A model generated the notes under the pieces. That model was not told the DNA's origin. It searched no databases and was given only the letters and a program-made list of their open reading frames with translations. A stretch of DNA of 64,000 nucleotides from Lycocorax pyrrhopterus obiensis (lineage: Eukaryota > Chordata > Aves > Passeriformes > Paradisaeidae). Where the stretch lies: positions 8,776,465 through 8,840,464 of the forward strand of contig JACSVZ010000004.1 of NCBI GenBank assembly GCA_014706295.1. Reading direction: 5' to 3'. This document shows, piece after piece, positions 25,301 to 39,484 of the stretch; within the stretch, counting starts at the first letter, position 1; every line of letters begins with the position of its first letter. A program made the translations under genes and the position numbers.

Positions 25301-28300
25301 AAACATTTCCCATGAAGGATTTAGCAGTGGCGTAACCAAATCCTGTTCTGAACCATTTGTCTGGATACTGTGCTTTTGTGGACTATGGGAGGAGTGTTTT
25401 TGCAATAGCGAGATCTAGCAGGTAACACCAGCTCTCACACTGACCATCTTGTTTTGCTGCTTCACAGAAGGAAGAGTTTCCCAGCACATCAGTCTAATTA
25501 GACCACTGTTTATCCACCCAGTGCAGAACTCCTTTGTAAGTTGCTCACTCATGAACTGGAGATCACAGTTGAGTAGCATTTGCAAATGTGGTGCCAGTGG
25601 AGACTCTCCCTCTCTCAATGCATCAGTTTAAACTCATGCACAGATACATATATATGTGTATATATAGGTACATCCCTTCATTTATTATCCTGTAATTAGT
25701 ATGATGAAACCTTTTAAGAGTATCAGAGTGCAAAGTGACTTGCTTCAGCGTGTAGTTTCTAGGTCTTGTGTGTTTCACAGCAGTATTGGCTTACATTTCA
25801 AAATGTCAGCCTACCACCATTTTCACTGCTTTCTGTGGAAATGTCACGCTGTGAACCTCATCAGGAGCCAATTTTGTCCTTAAGAACAAAAGGAAAGATA
25901 CATTTTTTTGTTCTGTGGTGTATTCACTGCTGGAGTATCCTGTCTATTGCAGAGACATGAGCAACTTGCTGGTGTTGGGAGGGAGGTCAGGGAGCTGGGA
26001 GTGCCACTCACGTCTTTGTTACCTGATCCAATATCTTAAGACAGCCAAGACCCCAAAGAAACACCTTTATAACTGAAGAGAAAGCTTGGGGAACAGTGGG
26101 GAGCAACTGCAGCATGTGGAACATGGGTTGTTGCTGCTGGGAAACTGATGTTTGGTAAATTCAGAGATAAGGGCATTATTTCCACAATTAGAGCCTGCTC
26201 AGTTTGTGAGGGAGTAGTCAGGGGTTGTGATACATAAATGACCTCTTGTGAAGAGTTAGAAACTGCTTCTGTACAGCAGGGCTGCCTAGGCAGCTCTAGG
26301 ATTTCGGAACCAGTCCCAAAGTGCAGCTTAACAAAGCCTTTTGGACTTGCCTCGCTCTGGTTGGGTCTGTGCTAACCTCAGTAATCGTCATGACAAACCC
26401 AGGCCAACAAAAAGATCAGCCAAATGCTCCGTGTAGTTCTTGCTCTCACTAAATGGGAGACTTCTTCATGGTTGAATTTTGAGCTCTTTGGCAATGGACG
26501 AGTGTCACACAACACTGGCAACTGGAACCTGCTGCAAAGCCTGCAGACTGATAACAAATATTGGAATCAGTGACCCACACTGAGAAGTACTTGTTTTTCA
26601 TCCAGAAAATCCAATTTTTCAAGCCCAGTGGAAAGTAACTATTGCCGTAGACAATTCCTTGTGGTACACCTCTGGATGTCTTGCTCCTAAAAGCCTCTCT
26701 GTGTAGTGCGGGTCTCTAACCTGTTAAATTCTCCTGGAGAAATGAGGGTGAGCTTCAGTGATGAACTGTGTGGCAATCACTACAGAGTGGCCAGTCTGCC
26801 TAAAAGCTGTCATCTCCTGGGCCAGTGTCACCAGGGGCTCTGGATCACCCAAGTGAATCTCATAGAGGGAAGTTGAGAATGTTTCAATCTTTTTCTCTGC
26901 AATCTCTACTACGCAGAAAAGTCTACACACAGAAAGCAGTGAGGGAGAAGGGAGTACTACCTTCTACAGGGATTACCTGGAATTGCCTTTTTCACCCATA
27001 AAATGGGTTGAGCTCCGGGCCAAACAACTCACATTCTCTCGTCTCCCATTCTCAGCTCCATATTCTCCATGGATATACCAGAGTATTGCTGTATCTTGGC
27101 TTTCCCCTTTGCCATTGCCATGTCATTCAAGTGTCACTGATTATCCCTAAACTGAATCTGTCTGTTACTAGTAATATGCAGTGATTAGAATACTTGAAAA
27201 ATATTACCATTTCCCTGAAAATAAAGCTAGTGCTGGGCAGAACTTACTAATGCAAACTTGACAAATTGTGGGTGGATTTTGTATTCTCGAAGGGTGAAAT
27301 AGTTGACAATAGCATGGCAACTGATAAACAGCAACACAAGTCATTTTTGGCATTCATATGGGGCCAAGGAGAATACATGCTGTTCAGAAATCAAGTGGAT
27401 AATGAAGTATTTGGCTATGGCAGAACAATAATATCCAGGCTGTCCTGGAGTTCAAAAAGCATTTGTAATGTTACAGAGCTGCAGTGGTGGTTTGGTGCAT
27501 GTGGATGCTTATGTGTGTGTGTGTATCCTAAAAAAGAAAACGAGTCTCCAATTATTTAAGATTTGAAATGCCAAAAATGATTAGGTTGCGTTTGGACTTA
27601 GTTTCAAGGTGCTCTTTAAGAAGTATAAATAAGCATTCATTTTAAACCAAGCCAAACTTCAGCATTGGAGTTCAGTGCTTGACCTGTAACAAGATTTGGT
27701 GACCCATGAAGGCTTGTCTTCATCAACTGCATTTGCTTTCTGTAATTAAACCTTATGATGGCCTTGCTGGCTTTCCATATTTTATATGTAGCTTGGAAGC
27801 TTGCTTGAGCCTCTCTTGGAGTCCAATTTTTCTCACAGCAATCCTGGAAGTAAAAACCTGCACTTGAGGTCCTTGAAATAAAAGGTATTAGAGAACTTTC
27901 TCTTATTTTAATAAGGTACATAAGATTGCACAGTGGATGGGATCTGCACAGGAACTTGCTGGAAATAGTGGGAATGAGACCTCGTATTCAATAAGCAATT
28001 TTTTAAAAACATGGGGTTTGTTTAAAACATTTCAGCTGTTGTTGTGTCTGGTGCTTCTTGTATAATAGAATGACACGGTGACTTTACAGTAATTAATAAG
28101 CTCCTTGTTTTGATACCTGCTGGTGCTTCAGCATGAGCTGCTTTGCAATGTTCAGGCTGCTGGTACAGCCTGAGCTTTTGCCTCACAAAGATAATACATC
28201 ACCTTGTCAGATGTTGCCTCTTTTGGTCTTCAGTCTGTTTCATAAATGCTTGGAAGTTCAGTTGTGTTTTGTGGATGTCTTTCTTTCCTTCTTGTCCCTG

Positions 28301-29728
28301 CTGCTCCTGTTCATTAGAGTTAATTGTTGTAACACCAGAATGAGACACTTTATTGTGGAGAAGATGAATAACAGAAGCAACCAGGACATGTTGTTTTTTA
28401 CAAAAACTTGAGGACCCCCTTTGTGAAACTTAACATCAGTTAAAAAAAAATAAATTACTTGCTCTTTCATTTTGTTCTTCAAGTATTTCATACCTTGATG
28501 TTCTCTGCTACAGGCAGTGTTTTGTATTCTGTTTGCTGAGCTGGTGAAGTCTGAATGTTTCATAAAAGCCTCTTTGGGAGAAAGAACCAAGCAATTTCCC
28601 CTTCATGCGAGCAGCAGGATTATTAAGGCTTCATAACTTCTCACTCTCAGAGGCAGGAGCCAGAGAAAAGGAAGGTGGGCCAGACTTTCAGAATTAGGGA
28701 AAAAAAATCCCCCACAAGAAGCAATTTATTGCTTTAGCTCTAAGCTAATTTACTGAGTCATTCTTCCGGTTTAAAGGTTTTGTGTTCTCATGCTGCACTG
28801 TGATTCCATGGTTCTGAGGCCATCATAAAGATGGAGACCTGGAAGAAAATACACAGAGACAGGCGTAGGCAGCAGTCCTACTGCTGTCTCTCCTTGGACA
28901 CCCATGACTGGGCTCCAGGCGTGGAATTTTAGTCAGAGTTAGCAGATTAGATTATGTATCTGTCAGCTTGGTTTCCTGTTATTTAGAGCTTGTTCTTATG
29001 AATTTAGTAAGTTGATGATACAATGAAAACTCATCGAGAAAACCATTTAACACCAAAATACTGCTTACAGCTCAAAGCTCCTGAGAAGCAAACTGCAGAA
29101 GAACATTCTGAGAACAGTGTAGTTGCATGCTTGGTCTGATCAGGTATGGTCCCCTGGCTCTCACCTCATGGCCGCCATTGGTGGGAGAGTCTTTGACCGT
29201 ACTTCTTTAAGAGTTAAACTCCAGTGTTTGTTGCTTCCCTTCTTTTTGAGGCAAAAATCCAAACCGTGCAGGTGCTGTTACATTGTTAGCAAGTAAGTGT
29301 AAGGCACAGCACATACCAAACTACAAGGAACTCCCGGTGGGAGCAAAAGATGTGGCTGTCAAGCAGTTGCTTTCCTCTCTTGTTGTATTAGACAAGCTCT
29401 GCTTGTTGGCATCCCGTTGACTCTATCCCTGTAATAAATAGTGAGCACAAAAACAGGGGAGTGTGTTTTGTTCCTCCACAGTGAGAGAAAGGTAGAGCCT
29501 GCTGTGCCACGTGCTTGTAAAGCTGGCATCATTCAGGCTTTAGGTTTTGATGAATTTGCCTCTCTTTCCCCAGGACTTCCCCCAGTAACAAGGATGCCAC
29601 CATGCAGTTGCCTCGTTATTTCTGCTTGTTATTTGGAGAAGGGTCAAAATTGGGAGTGTGTGGCTTTGAACATGTCAGGTACAGCCTGGAGGTCCCAGTC
29701 CACCAGGGGTGTATTTGTATCCCCATAG
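16389..29728. other. Long noncoding stretch
   Basis: Thirteen kilobases of mostly AT-rich DNA with poly-A/T runs (18477-18489, 20958-20969, 22736-22752) and a TTA run at 17111-17127. No known exon is recognised. The first 630 bases hold an unassigned 121-codon frame (16636-17001, - strand). The interval 17640-17900 has little low-complexity sequence and several homeodomain and E-box cores (TAATTA, CAGATG) and might be a conserved noncoding element. A CpG-bearing patch lies at 21680-21850. Confidence 0.55.
22736..22752. repeat. Poly-T run
   Basis: Seventeen T in a row. Other homopolymer runs are T14 at 13283-13296 and the T-rich stretch at 30235-30260. None is preceded on the opposite strand by a recognisable retrocopied gene. 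Confidence 0.8.
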
Positions 29729-29796
29729 GAATTCATGTGGGCTTCTCTATACAGGCACTGTGGAATTGATGTGGACTTCTCTGTACAGGCACAGTG
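29729..29796. repeat. 34-bp tandem duplication, two copies
   Basis: GAATTCATGTGGGCTTCTCT onward (29729-29762) is repeated immediately at 29763-29796 with four differences. The divergence indicates an old duplication and not an active satellite. Confidence 0.9.
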
Positions 29797-32700
29797 GATC
29801 TCTGGAGTTTCACTTGGCAGCTTACTCATTAACAAATGAACTCCTAAATTCAGTGTAGATGGTATCAATAAGTCCCCAGCCAAGTTCAGCCAGTTCTGCC
29901 TAGCACACATCTAAATGCTGCTGAGATAAAACAAGCAATCAAACAAAAAACCCCAGACTCAACAGTGTACCTGGGTGATATTTGCCATCAGCAGCGTTAC
30001 TCAAGCTGGTGAGACTGTCAACAACCCCACGCTAAGAAATTTCTGTTCTACCATATGACAGCAGTAGCTAAAATAACCCAGCCATACAGAGAGCCCCAGG
30101 ACTTTATTAGTTTTGAAAGTGGGCAAATATGCAATAGAATAAAGTTTCTGCCAGAACAGAAATAAACTCTGATCATGGAGTAAGAGTTAAAGTTGGGAAG
30201 ATCAGACCTGAGGAATTAAAGATTTCTTGTTTGGTTTTTTTTTGGTTTTTTTTTTTTTTTCTGGAAATATCTTAAGTACTTGCAGCTGTAAGTGGAGACA
30301 ACTCCTTTCAATATTGTTGAAAATGAATAAGTACAAATCTTCATATACTATTTTAATTCCCTCCTTTGTTTTCTTTTGCCTCTGTCTTTGTTTTATTTCT
30401 TCCATCTCAGAAAAATGTATACAACAATTTGTTAGTTAGCGCTAGAAATTCATAGCAGTGACTGAATTACATTCAATAAAGCCAGTTTTAGTGCAGTGTG
30501 ACACCCACAACTCTCAAATCTCAAATTCCCTTTTTCCAGATTACTTTCTTAGTTTTGGTCTACAAGAAGCCAAATTATTTGTATATCTGTAAAACATATT
30601 ATGCACTGGTAGACACCCAGGCAGCATGTTTTCCTTGTAGAACCAATTTGTGTACAGGGCTTCTTGCCAAGAAAACAGCTTTCCTGACATTTAGTGAATC
30701 TCTGAGTCAGTTTAACTCAGCTTTCAGAGGACCTGTTAGCTGGGTAGAACATCTCTGAGTAACTTTCCTGACCCCATGCTGGGGACAATAATCAGAGAGA
30801 GTGGCTTCATTGGTGTGGAGAAGGAGAAAGAAAAACCCAACATGACCCATCTGGTTGCACTCCACTTGAAATAGACATTTAAAACAGACAATTTCGCCCA
30901 AAAGTAAATTTTAATAAATACCTTTAGAAAAATCTCTTGGCTTTGCCCTGCTCCTTTCTTGTAAGGGGATAATGCTGTGCAGAGATATAGAGGATTTTTA
31001 GGAGCCTGGACTCCTAGCTTTAATCATCTTGTAAAATTCCATATGGACACATCTTTGGGGGTTTTTTTAAGTCTACCTCTTACTCTAGAAGTAGGTAATC
31101 TTTGAATTTCCGTCTCTCAGCCTCAGCTGGAAAAATAGTTCACTTTATGTATGTTCTGATTGTTAGGAATGAAAGCTCTGTTTCAGAATGGCTGCAGGAA
31201 TTGTAACTCTTCAGCTGTGCTGCTCACTGCTAAGAATGTACAGCCAGAAAAACGAGATATAAGATCTTTTGCTGGACTACTTTTGAGTTGATCTGGGATG
31301 ACAGAACCTATTTCAGGCCAACAGTTATTCTAAGGTTTCCATGGAGATTAATGATGTCAGAGGAGCAACATCTGAGTGCAGTTTGCTAGAAAACAAGGCT
31401 GTAATGTTGTAGTGGAGAAGTCAAGTCTTTGCATTTTTGTAAACTCACAGAATAGTGAAGCACATTTTCTCAATGGATTGCAGTTTGCTTTTGATTTGTG
31501 CTGAATGTGAGCTGAAGTGATGCTTTTGCAGTGTGGTGTAAGGGGTGATTTCAGTACTGCCTCATACACCATCTCTTAGAGCTTCCAGTGCTGTTCTCCT
31601 CACCTGCATATTTTATGTATTCTCGTATTACTTCATTAAACCCTGGCATTTTCTGTCTACACTGAATTGCCTTGTCTTAAGGGTGATGCCCAGGTTTCCC
31701 TGAGAGCACATTTGCAATGGATGAGTGAATATCAAGACTAGAATAAGTTACAGCTCTGCTGAGTTTTCTGAAACATATGAAGACAGTGGAGAGTGGCAAA
31801 GCAGGAAAATACAAAAGGTTAACAGAGGCACGAGCCTTAGGAATTTGAAAATTGTTACCATTACTGGCAGTTTTATAGAGACTAAAACTGCACTGCAGAG
31901 ACATTGCTGCCCAAGGAACTGACTGTGTTAATAATGAAGGTATTGCATTTGTGCACAGGGCTTTTGCAATGGGAGGGATTAGAGGGCTTTAAGGTGCCTT
32001 GATACCATGGGAATTCTGTAGCTTTTTAGCAATTCCTGAATGGGAAGCAGGCTCTGCAAGCAGTGCTAGTTCCCTGTTATTACCTAGTGCGTGTTTCAGT
32101 TCCATAACTGTGGTTTTGCTCTTCATTGTTTAAGGGGTTCTTACAAAGACGTTTGCCAAAACAGAAGTCAAGAAGCAGTACTTGAATTTGGCAGAATATG
32201 GGGGAATAAAGACTTTTTCAAAGTAAGAAAAATGGAGGGGAAAAGTTTTAAGATTTTTATGCATAAGTTGAATTCAGTTTCATTACTAAAGCACTTGTTG
32301 CCTCTATAGAAGCAGCTGCCCGGAGAAAGGAGCTCGTGCATAGGTGCACATCTACTGAAGAACAGTCAGAATAAGAGTCATGATGGTAAACAGTGTCAAG
32401 TCTTTTGCTTTCCCTGTTTTTGTCAGGAGATTACTAAGCAGAAAGCAGTCTTTCTGGAGCATCTCCTGTGCTTCACTCAGCAAACTTGGCTTTTGTTTCT
32501 TAACTGTAATTGTAACAGAAACAACTTTGGTGTACAGGGTAGTGCCAGACTATGGAAACTCGCTTTTACGACTTGCACAAGTTATCAAAATGTACTCATA
32601 TTTTAGAGAACTTACTTTTTTTTTTGAAATCAAAGTGGCAAAGCATCTCTGAGCTTGGATGTCTGAGTTCAGCAGAGAAGGACTTATTTTTTCCCCTAGG

Positions 32701-33704
32701 CCAGCTTCTGAATTCCTGAAATGCAAAGCTTTCGTAGGAAGAGAATGGCCTACTCTGATACAAACCGACTGACAGCTCCTCCTGAAAATCAGGACAAGTT
32801 AATACATTCCACATGTTCCCTGCCCCAGTTTTGCAAATTGATTATTTTGAAAAGCTAAGTAAGCCTATCTTTATTTTGCAGGAAATGTTTGGTGCCATTA
32901 GGCAGCAACGCTGTTGAAAAGAACAAAGCTGGAACAGCTTTTGATAATGTCCTCAGAGAAATGGCCAATTGCTGTACAAGTGATACAAACAGGACTGTTT
33001 GTTCTCACTGGGTGCTGAGCACTTGAAAGTTCACACACTTCATCATGAGCCTGAAAAGGAGTGAGATTCTTTTGAAGCCTGCAATATTGGGCCATTTTGA
33101 AAATCTGCCCGTGTGTCTGCAATCTGCCCCGGTGTGACTGTTCTACAGTAATGCAGTTCTAAGTGCTTGACGATTACCTGGAGGGTGGCAGCTCTTGTGT
33201 ATTACTTGATTTCAAAAAAGGGAATATTTGTTATGGGATTATGTCCTGTGAAGCAATGCAGTCTTTTTGCAGGTCTGGGCATAGCAGGTTAGCAAGTTTC
33301 ATACACAGATAGCAGGAGTTGTCTCAGTGTGGGAAGTGAAGCCAGGGTGTAACAACTGCAGGCTGTGATCTTGTTCTTGCTATTCCCTGTGAACGATTAA
33401 GGTTTAATGAAATGTTCTGTAATCCATAACAGTGTTGAAGCACCTTTGTGTTTGTTAAATGGACAGAGAAAGTTCAGAGTAGAGGGAAGTTACTGAGAAA
33501 TATTATTGTTCCATATATTTTTAAGCACATTCCTTCAGGAGAATAATCTTTCACATCTACTGAGTCATGCAGATGGTTGCATAATTGATTGATGTGTTGT
33601 ATGCAGGCATCCTCCCATCCATCTAAATTTCTCCCTTCCAACAATGCCTTTTGACTCGGTTCTGTTACTGTCTAACCATGTTTGGCAATGTTTTGGTGTG
33701 CTGA

Positions 33705-33746
33705 GTTTACTTGACCAAATACAAAGTTTACTTAACCAAATATAAA
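33705..33746. repeat. 21-bp tandem duplication, two copies
   Basis: GTTTACTTGACCAAATACAA A at 33705-33725 is followed by the same 21 bases at 33726-33746 with two transitions. It is a local replication slip with no coding significance seen. Confidence 0.9.
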
Positions 33747-36559
33747 GAAACGGCCTGACAAACAAAGAGATAAGAATCAAGAAGCTTGCAGCAGTGCATG
33801 ACATCTTTTTTAATATTGCTGGGGATTTTTATACTTTGCTGTAAAAACAACAGTCAGATGTCTGCTTCTATCTCCTTATCTTCTGATGACCTGTCACCCC
33901 TTCTCTTTGCCCATTGTGCCAGTGGTTTTGGCAATGAAAGAGCCTTTTGTAGGTACAGGCCTCCACTGGTGGACTGTTCACTAGTGGGAGGCCCCACCCA
34001 CTGTTGGGAGCAGCTGATCTTGGACAGAAAAAGAAGAAAAGAGAGGGAACCCTATGGCCAGGTCATACTTAGCAAATCCTCCAATGCTGCTTCTTGTTTC
34101 TAACAACTGATTTCTCTTTGCCCCAAAACTGGAAAGGCAGATGCATAAGGCACAAAGTAAAAAGGAACCTCAGACCGCTTGCCATGCATCTGTAGCCGTG
34201 TCAGATCTTGGTTGGCAGAAATAATTGGTGTAGGAATGAAGGCTGAGACTTCCACTGGTGGATGTCTCACAGTATGAGGCTCATCATTTCAGTTTTTCAC
34301 TGCAGGGACATGAATGTTGTGCCCTTCAAGCCCAGCATTTCGGCATGGAAGTGGATGTTTGGAAGTGCACAGTCTGCAAATAGCTGCATGGCTGACTCCT
34401 TGTTTACCCTCAGCATGAACATCTGCATGCAGAGTCCTGCAGGTGCAGCCAACACACAAGCATTTTTCCCACGCTCTGCAGCCATCCCATCATTCTAGAA
34501 CAGGGCCCTGGAAGTTGATATCTGATATTTTGAAGCTTTGGGGTTTTTTTTAATCGACTCTCTTTGCCACCATAACGCTGTTCATTCGCTGCAGGAGTTT
34601 TCGCTTTTAGGATCAAGTGAAATCATTTGGTCGAAGATTTTTGTATTGCCTATGCCACAGAGAATAGCAAAGACTAAAAAGTTGCCAGTTCTCTACATAC
34701 TCCTAAGAAAAGAGTGTTTTTAATTAAAAGTGTTGTTTCATTTACATTTTGATGTAGCAACATAAAACATCCTGATGTGTCTGTGTTCTTCAGTTTATAA
34801 AGATGAGTGTTTTGCTTCTGCACGGGAAAAAATCCCTGAAGTTAGTAAAAAAGTTACTGCTATAATTCTTTCCATCTTAAGGGCCCTGAAGGTGCTCCAT
34901 ATTACACAGACAGAAAGGTCTCTGGCTCTTCCAGAAGAGGGAGATGTTTGGGGGGATGGAAGGTGCAGTGAGAGCACCAGGGGCTTATACACACAAAGCT
35001 TGGGAAGATGAGAGGAGAGGAGAGCTACCTTACATAGTGACACCTAATAATAATGATTGGAAATTAGTTTCCATCAAGTTGGACTGATGGTTAATCACAG
35101 AAGAGTTCCAGCAGTTAAGCCAGAAAATTCTTCTGTGCATCTGTTTTGGATGCTCTGGAGAATTGCTTCCTTCTTCCCTGGGACTGTGGGGGGTGGCTGC
35201 AAATGTTGTCAGAAAGATCAGAAGATCAAGGGGAAAACAATCTCTCTAGCTTCAACTTTGCTATTTCTGTTTCAGTCCTAAAAACACAGCTCTGTGTCCA
35301 AAACGTGTCTGTTTTCTTTTCAGCTCTTCTCATTTAGTCACTTGGTAATTAATAGCTGTAAACTTGTCTCACCTAAAGTGCCGTACTAGTTTTATCAGTG
35401 AACCTCATGCATAAAATCTGGAACCTTAAAAACTGGTAGAAATATGTAGCTTTTTTCCTTCTGCAGTGCATGTTTTTTTTAAATTTATTTAAAATCCATG
35501 TGTAGGCTTCTTTTTTTTTGAACTCTGTGGGAAAACTGAAGAAAACAACAGGGCCACGTGAGGGAATTCCATATTTGCTTTTGGCATTTGATTTCCATAA
35601 AGAGGAGGATCCTGTTGACGCATAACATTTCTCTTTTTTTTTTCTTTTCCAACTTGCAAATGTTATGAAAGCATTAAAAGTTAGTTCCTTGTTGTCAGGG
35701 TTCCAAGATAGATGTTTGCATAGTAGATTAGATGGAATATTTGTGGAGCTTTGAAAACAGCTTTTGGGCTCGTGTTTCATTAGCAGGATATGAAGCTGTC
35801 TCATCAGAAAGGGTATTAATTCTCAAATGCATGTTTCATATACAAAATTGATGAGAATATAGACAGATAATGTACCACAGTGATTGCAGAGCCACGAGCA
35901 GATCATTAGTAGTGTAAAAGCAGAGGAATGTGCAGTTATAACTTGTTCTCTCTGTTAAAATGGTTCATTGTACCTAAGATCTTACCACGTTTTTACCATT
36001 GCAAACCTTGGAATGAGATGGCTTAAAACTGGAGAATTGGAGTTTGGGAGGGTAGAACATTACGTACAGGGAAGGTCATTTATATGTCAAAATAAAACCC
36101 TGACCTCCACTACCTGAAAATCTGTAGAGATAACATTTACCACTTGTAGGAAATACCATCACAGCATCCATAGAGCCTCTGTGCTGCTCTGTGGCACCTA
36201 AAGCTTTGCCTGCCCTGGTGCTTCTGCTGGTCACAGTCCCGAAGGTAGCTGGATAAAGCCAGGAATAATGCCAGTTTTCCTACAGGGATATTGAAGTGAG
36301 GGTTGGATTCATTGCTTCTCTTGATCCAGCTTTTGCAGTCCACTTAAATGGGACAGTGATTAGACTCTTTGTGAGGAAATTACATATTTAACTGTCAAAT
36401 TGCAGAGATGGAGCTATTTTCAGGCACCCAACTGCCCATCCTCGTGCCGCTAAAAGTGGCTTGTCCTGCCTCAGACAGAGGGATGACAGGATGTGCAGGC
36501 CAACGAGCCAGTTGTGCCAGGATGTCTTGCCCCTTCAAGATTGTACTGCTGGAATTCTT

Positions 36560-36960
36560 TTAAATACTCTTCAGCACAGAGTTCATGTAAATTAGCTAAT
36601 TACCAGCCTCTGCTCAGGCTTCCATGAGTGCTGAGTAGTGGAACAGAATGATTTAATTTCCCTAACATATTCTCTTGGCACTTTTGCATGCGGAATATGT
36701 TGCTCTAAAGCATCCCTTGATACCAGATCCTTGGCAGTGCTCCAGAAGGAGTTCAAGTTAAAAACCATTCAGCGTAATTCCAGGGTTGGCAAACCTAGAG
36801 TTGTCACCTTCCCTGCTTCCTATAATTTTGCCGTCTGTAATGCGGGTTTTCCTCGTCTCTCGCGGAAGATGCTCTTGCATAAGTGTTTAAACTGTGAATC
36901 AGGGATTACAGCTGGCACTGCTTATGCATATGATATTCTCTTGGGAGAGTAATTAAGCTG
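36560..36960. promoter_or_regulatory. Candidate enhancer-like patch
   Basis: The interval contains AATTAGCTAATTACC near 36590-36605, GTGAATCAGGGATTACAGCTGG at 36894-36915 as separate adjoining motifs (TGAATCA, GGATTA at 36903-36908, CAGCTG), an octamer-like ATGCATAT and TAATTA near 36950. Clusters of homeodomain, K50-homeodomain and E-box cores are common in developmental enhancers, and PLCB4 is expressed in retina. This is motif reading only; no conservation could be tested. Confidence 0.2.
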
Positions 36961-39398
36961 AGGTGAAGTGATCACATGAATCTTAATATTTGCAAATTCA
37001 TTACACTTAAAAAAGGACTGTAGAGTTCTCGGTTACATTGGCAAATGAGTGTGATTGCTTTGCACTGTAATTTTCAGCTTTGCTTTGTGCTTACTCTGAA
37101 ATGTTTGCTGCTGTCAGAGGCAGGAGTAGTGTATTTTAATTTCCCATTGAAATTCTTGTGAAAGAGTTTGTCTGTAGGGTACAGGAACGTTTTGACTGGC
37201 TGAGTGTAAATTATTTAAATCCCGAAAAGTTTTGGGATGTGGCCAGATTTAAGCTAACAGGAAAAGGAATTTGGTCAAGGTTCTGTTTCTCCTCAGTAGT
37301 TGGGTCCAAATCCTGGAAGCACTCTCAGTATGTGTTCACTCATTAATTTTACTGCAACTATCAAATAAATCTAAATATAGACATGAGTACTGGCAAGTAT
37401 TAGCCAGCTAGTTCTATTAATTGAAACATGCTGATGTCATTGAAGATTCCTTTAATGGTAGCTGCATTCTTTAGCTGTCTAGATACCATTAAAAAACAAA
37501 ACATGTTTTAATCCTCAGACAGGAGGCATAGTGTCTACATGTTATTTATATAAGCCTTGGCAATCAAGAGGAAGTTGTAGATCTACTAATTATGTGTTGC
37601 TGATTGCATGTCTCTCATCTTACTACAGTGTTTCAATGGCCAGAGATATCACCATTTCAAACTGAGAAAATTGATTTCATTTTCATGATGCTTGGTAGTT
37701 AGACAATAGTGTTTGCTCCCCATAAAATGGCAATCGTAGAACAGAAGTATGCACTGAAAGTTCTGAAGATAAATGTGTTGCACCTGTTTCTTTGCTCAGT
37801 AGAGATTCCTTTTGCTGTGTCTTTCCAAAATCACGGATTCAGACTCCATTTCAATTTATTTCAACAGCCTCAATCTCATAAATACCAGCAGACACCCCCC
37901 TCCCAAGACACAGAGTAGGTGCTGAGTGAAGCTAGCTGTAGTCAGGGTCATTAACCCTTTGTAAGTGTTGGTAGATCACAGTATTAATGTTTTAGTTGGA
38001 CCGTGCTACTCACATCTCTTTTTACATGGGACAGCATGGAAATCTGTCTCAGAAAGCTCGTGTTGTTCTTCTTCCTTCAGTCCTTGCATCTTTTTAATCC
38101 AGGATTAAAAGAAGCTGGATTGAAAATTCTAGGTGGTAAATCTCATGCAAGTACTATAACTTGTTTTAGTGACCTAAAAATGGTAACAAGGATTGTGTGG
38201 AAAAGTGCTTTGGTCCCTCATTTGTTTTCTATTTTAAGCAGCTAAAAGCAGCAGTCTGGCCCTAAGATAAAATCCAATTTATTTTGCAACCCTTAAATAT
38301 TTGTGTTCCTATATACTGGGCATCCTTATTTTTGTAATAATTAATTTCAAATTGGACTAAATTGAGAGAAGAAAAGTGTTTCAGAATTGTGTGAACTGGC
38401 AACTATGTAGCAAAAATATTTACCACTTTTCTTTCAAACTTAAAATGGCTTGTTCTTTAAGCAAAGTACTCTCAGCCAAGTTGCATAAGTTGGGATGCCT
38501 TTCAGGATCACTTCTGTCCACTGGCCCAGCATGGGCTGGTATTTTATCTGTCACATCATGCATGTTTTGCCATTTGTCAGAGTCTGCACATCTGAATTAT
38601 AGGTCATACTGGAAATCAGTATTTTAATTACTGCTTGTATTTCAGGGAAAAAAACCATCATTTAAACTACTGAACTTGCCAGAAATCTTAATTTAATACC
38701 TATCACTGAGTTTTCAAAGAACCTAAAGGGAATGTAGCTTCTCTAGGTGTCTTCAAGAAATTGATACAGGTTTTAATGCCAGTCCAGCACTAAAGCTAAG
38801 TCATACCTGTTATGGTTTTGCTTTGGATTGGGGTTTTTTATTGTAGTCCTCTCCATGGCTTCTGAAGGAATGGTAATTACTGGTGTTTGTGTGCTTCCTA
38901 ATTGTTTATGGCAACAAAATGCTGTGAAGGGTTTGGAGTACTCAGTGCTGGGCACACAACCTCAGGGGAAGCGTGGTCCCTGGACCACCTGGACTCTCAT
39001 TAGTCATCTTTTACATGAGATCATTTTATCAGCTGAATAACTTTTAGACCGATTACAGTTTCCAGGGTTGATCATTGGAAAATTGATTGTGGCTTTACAG
39101 TGGCTTTTAAAAATTTGAGAGGTTTGTGCAAAGAGAAAAGGGAAAATTCATGCGCCGTGGTGTCTGGGGTAAGAAATACAGAAATCTTTGAAGTAAAGAT
39201 TGTTTAGAGTTGGAAAATCTTCTCCAGGGCAAAGGACAGTGAAGCCCTTGAATAGGTTGCCTGCAGAGCTGGTTGCCTCTGGAGCAATAAAGGTGAAAAT
39301 TTGTCACATCCATCAGAATGGAATGGATTTGGCCCTTCCAGGGCCTGAATAATGGAGGACATGACTTTATGAGACTCCTCCAGTTCAAAGACCTAATG

Positions 39399-39484
39399 TT
39401 GGGTTTGGGGTTTTTGGTGGTTGTTTTGTATTTAGGGTGTTTTTTGTGGGGTTTTGGGTTGGTTTTGGTTTGTTTGGGGTTTTT
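39399..39484 (+). repeat. G/T-rich tract with six G-runs
   Basis: The + strand is almost wholly G and T with GGG or GGGG at 39401, 39407, 39434, 39448, 39456 and 39476. C is absent and A is rare. Loops are long for a tight G-quadruplex, but four of the runs could pair. A 75-codon open frame across it is low complexity. Confidence 0.7.

Noticed and set aside
30228..30260. T-rich tract as the tail of a - strand processed pseudogene
   Set aside because: The sequence to its right, read on the - strand toward the tract, shows no recognisable coding remnant and no flanking target duplication was found.
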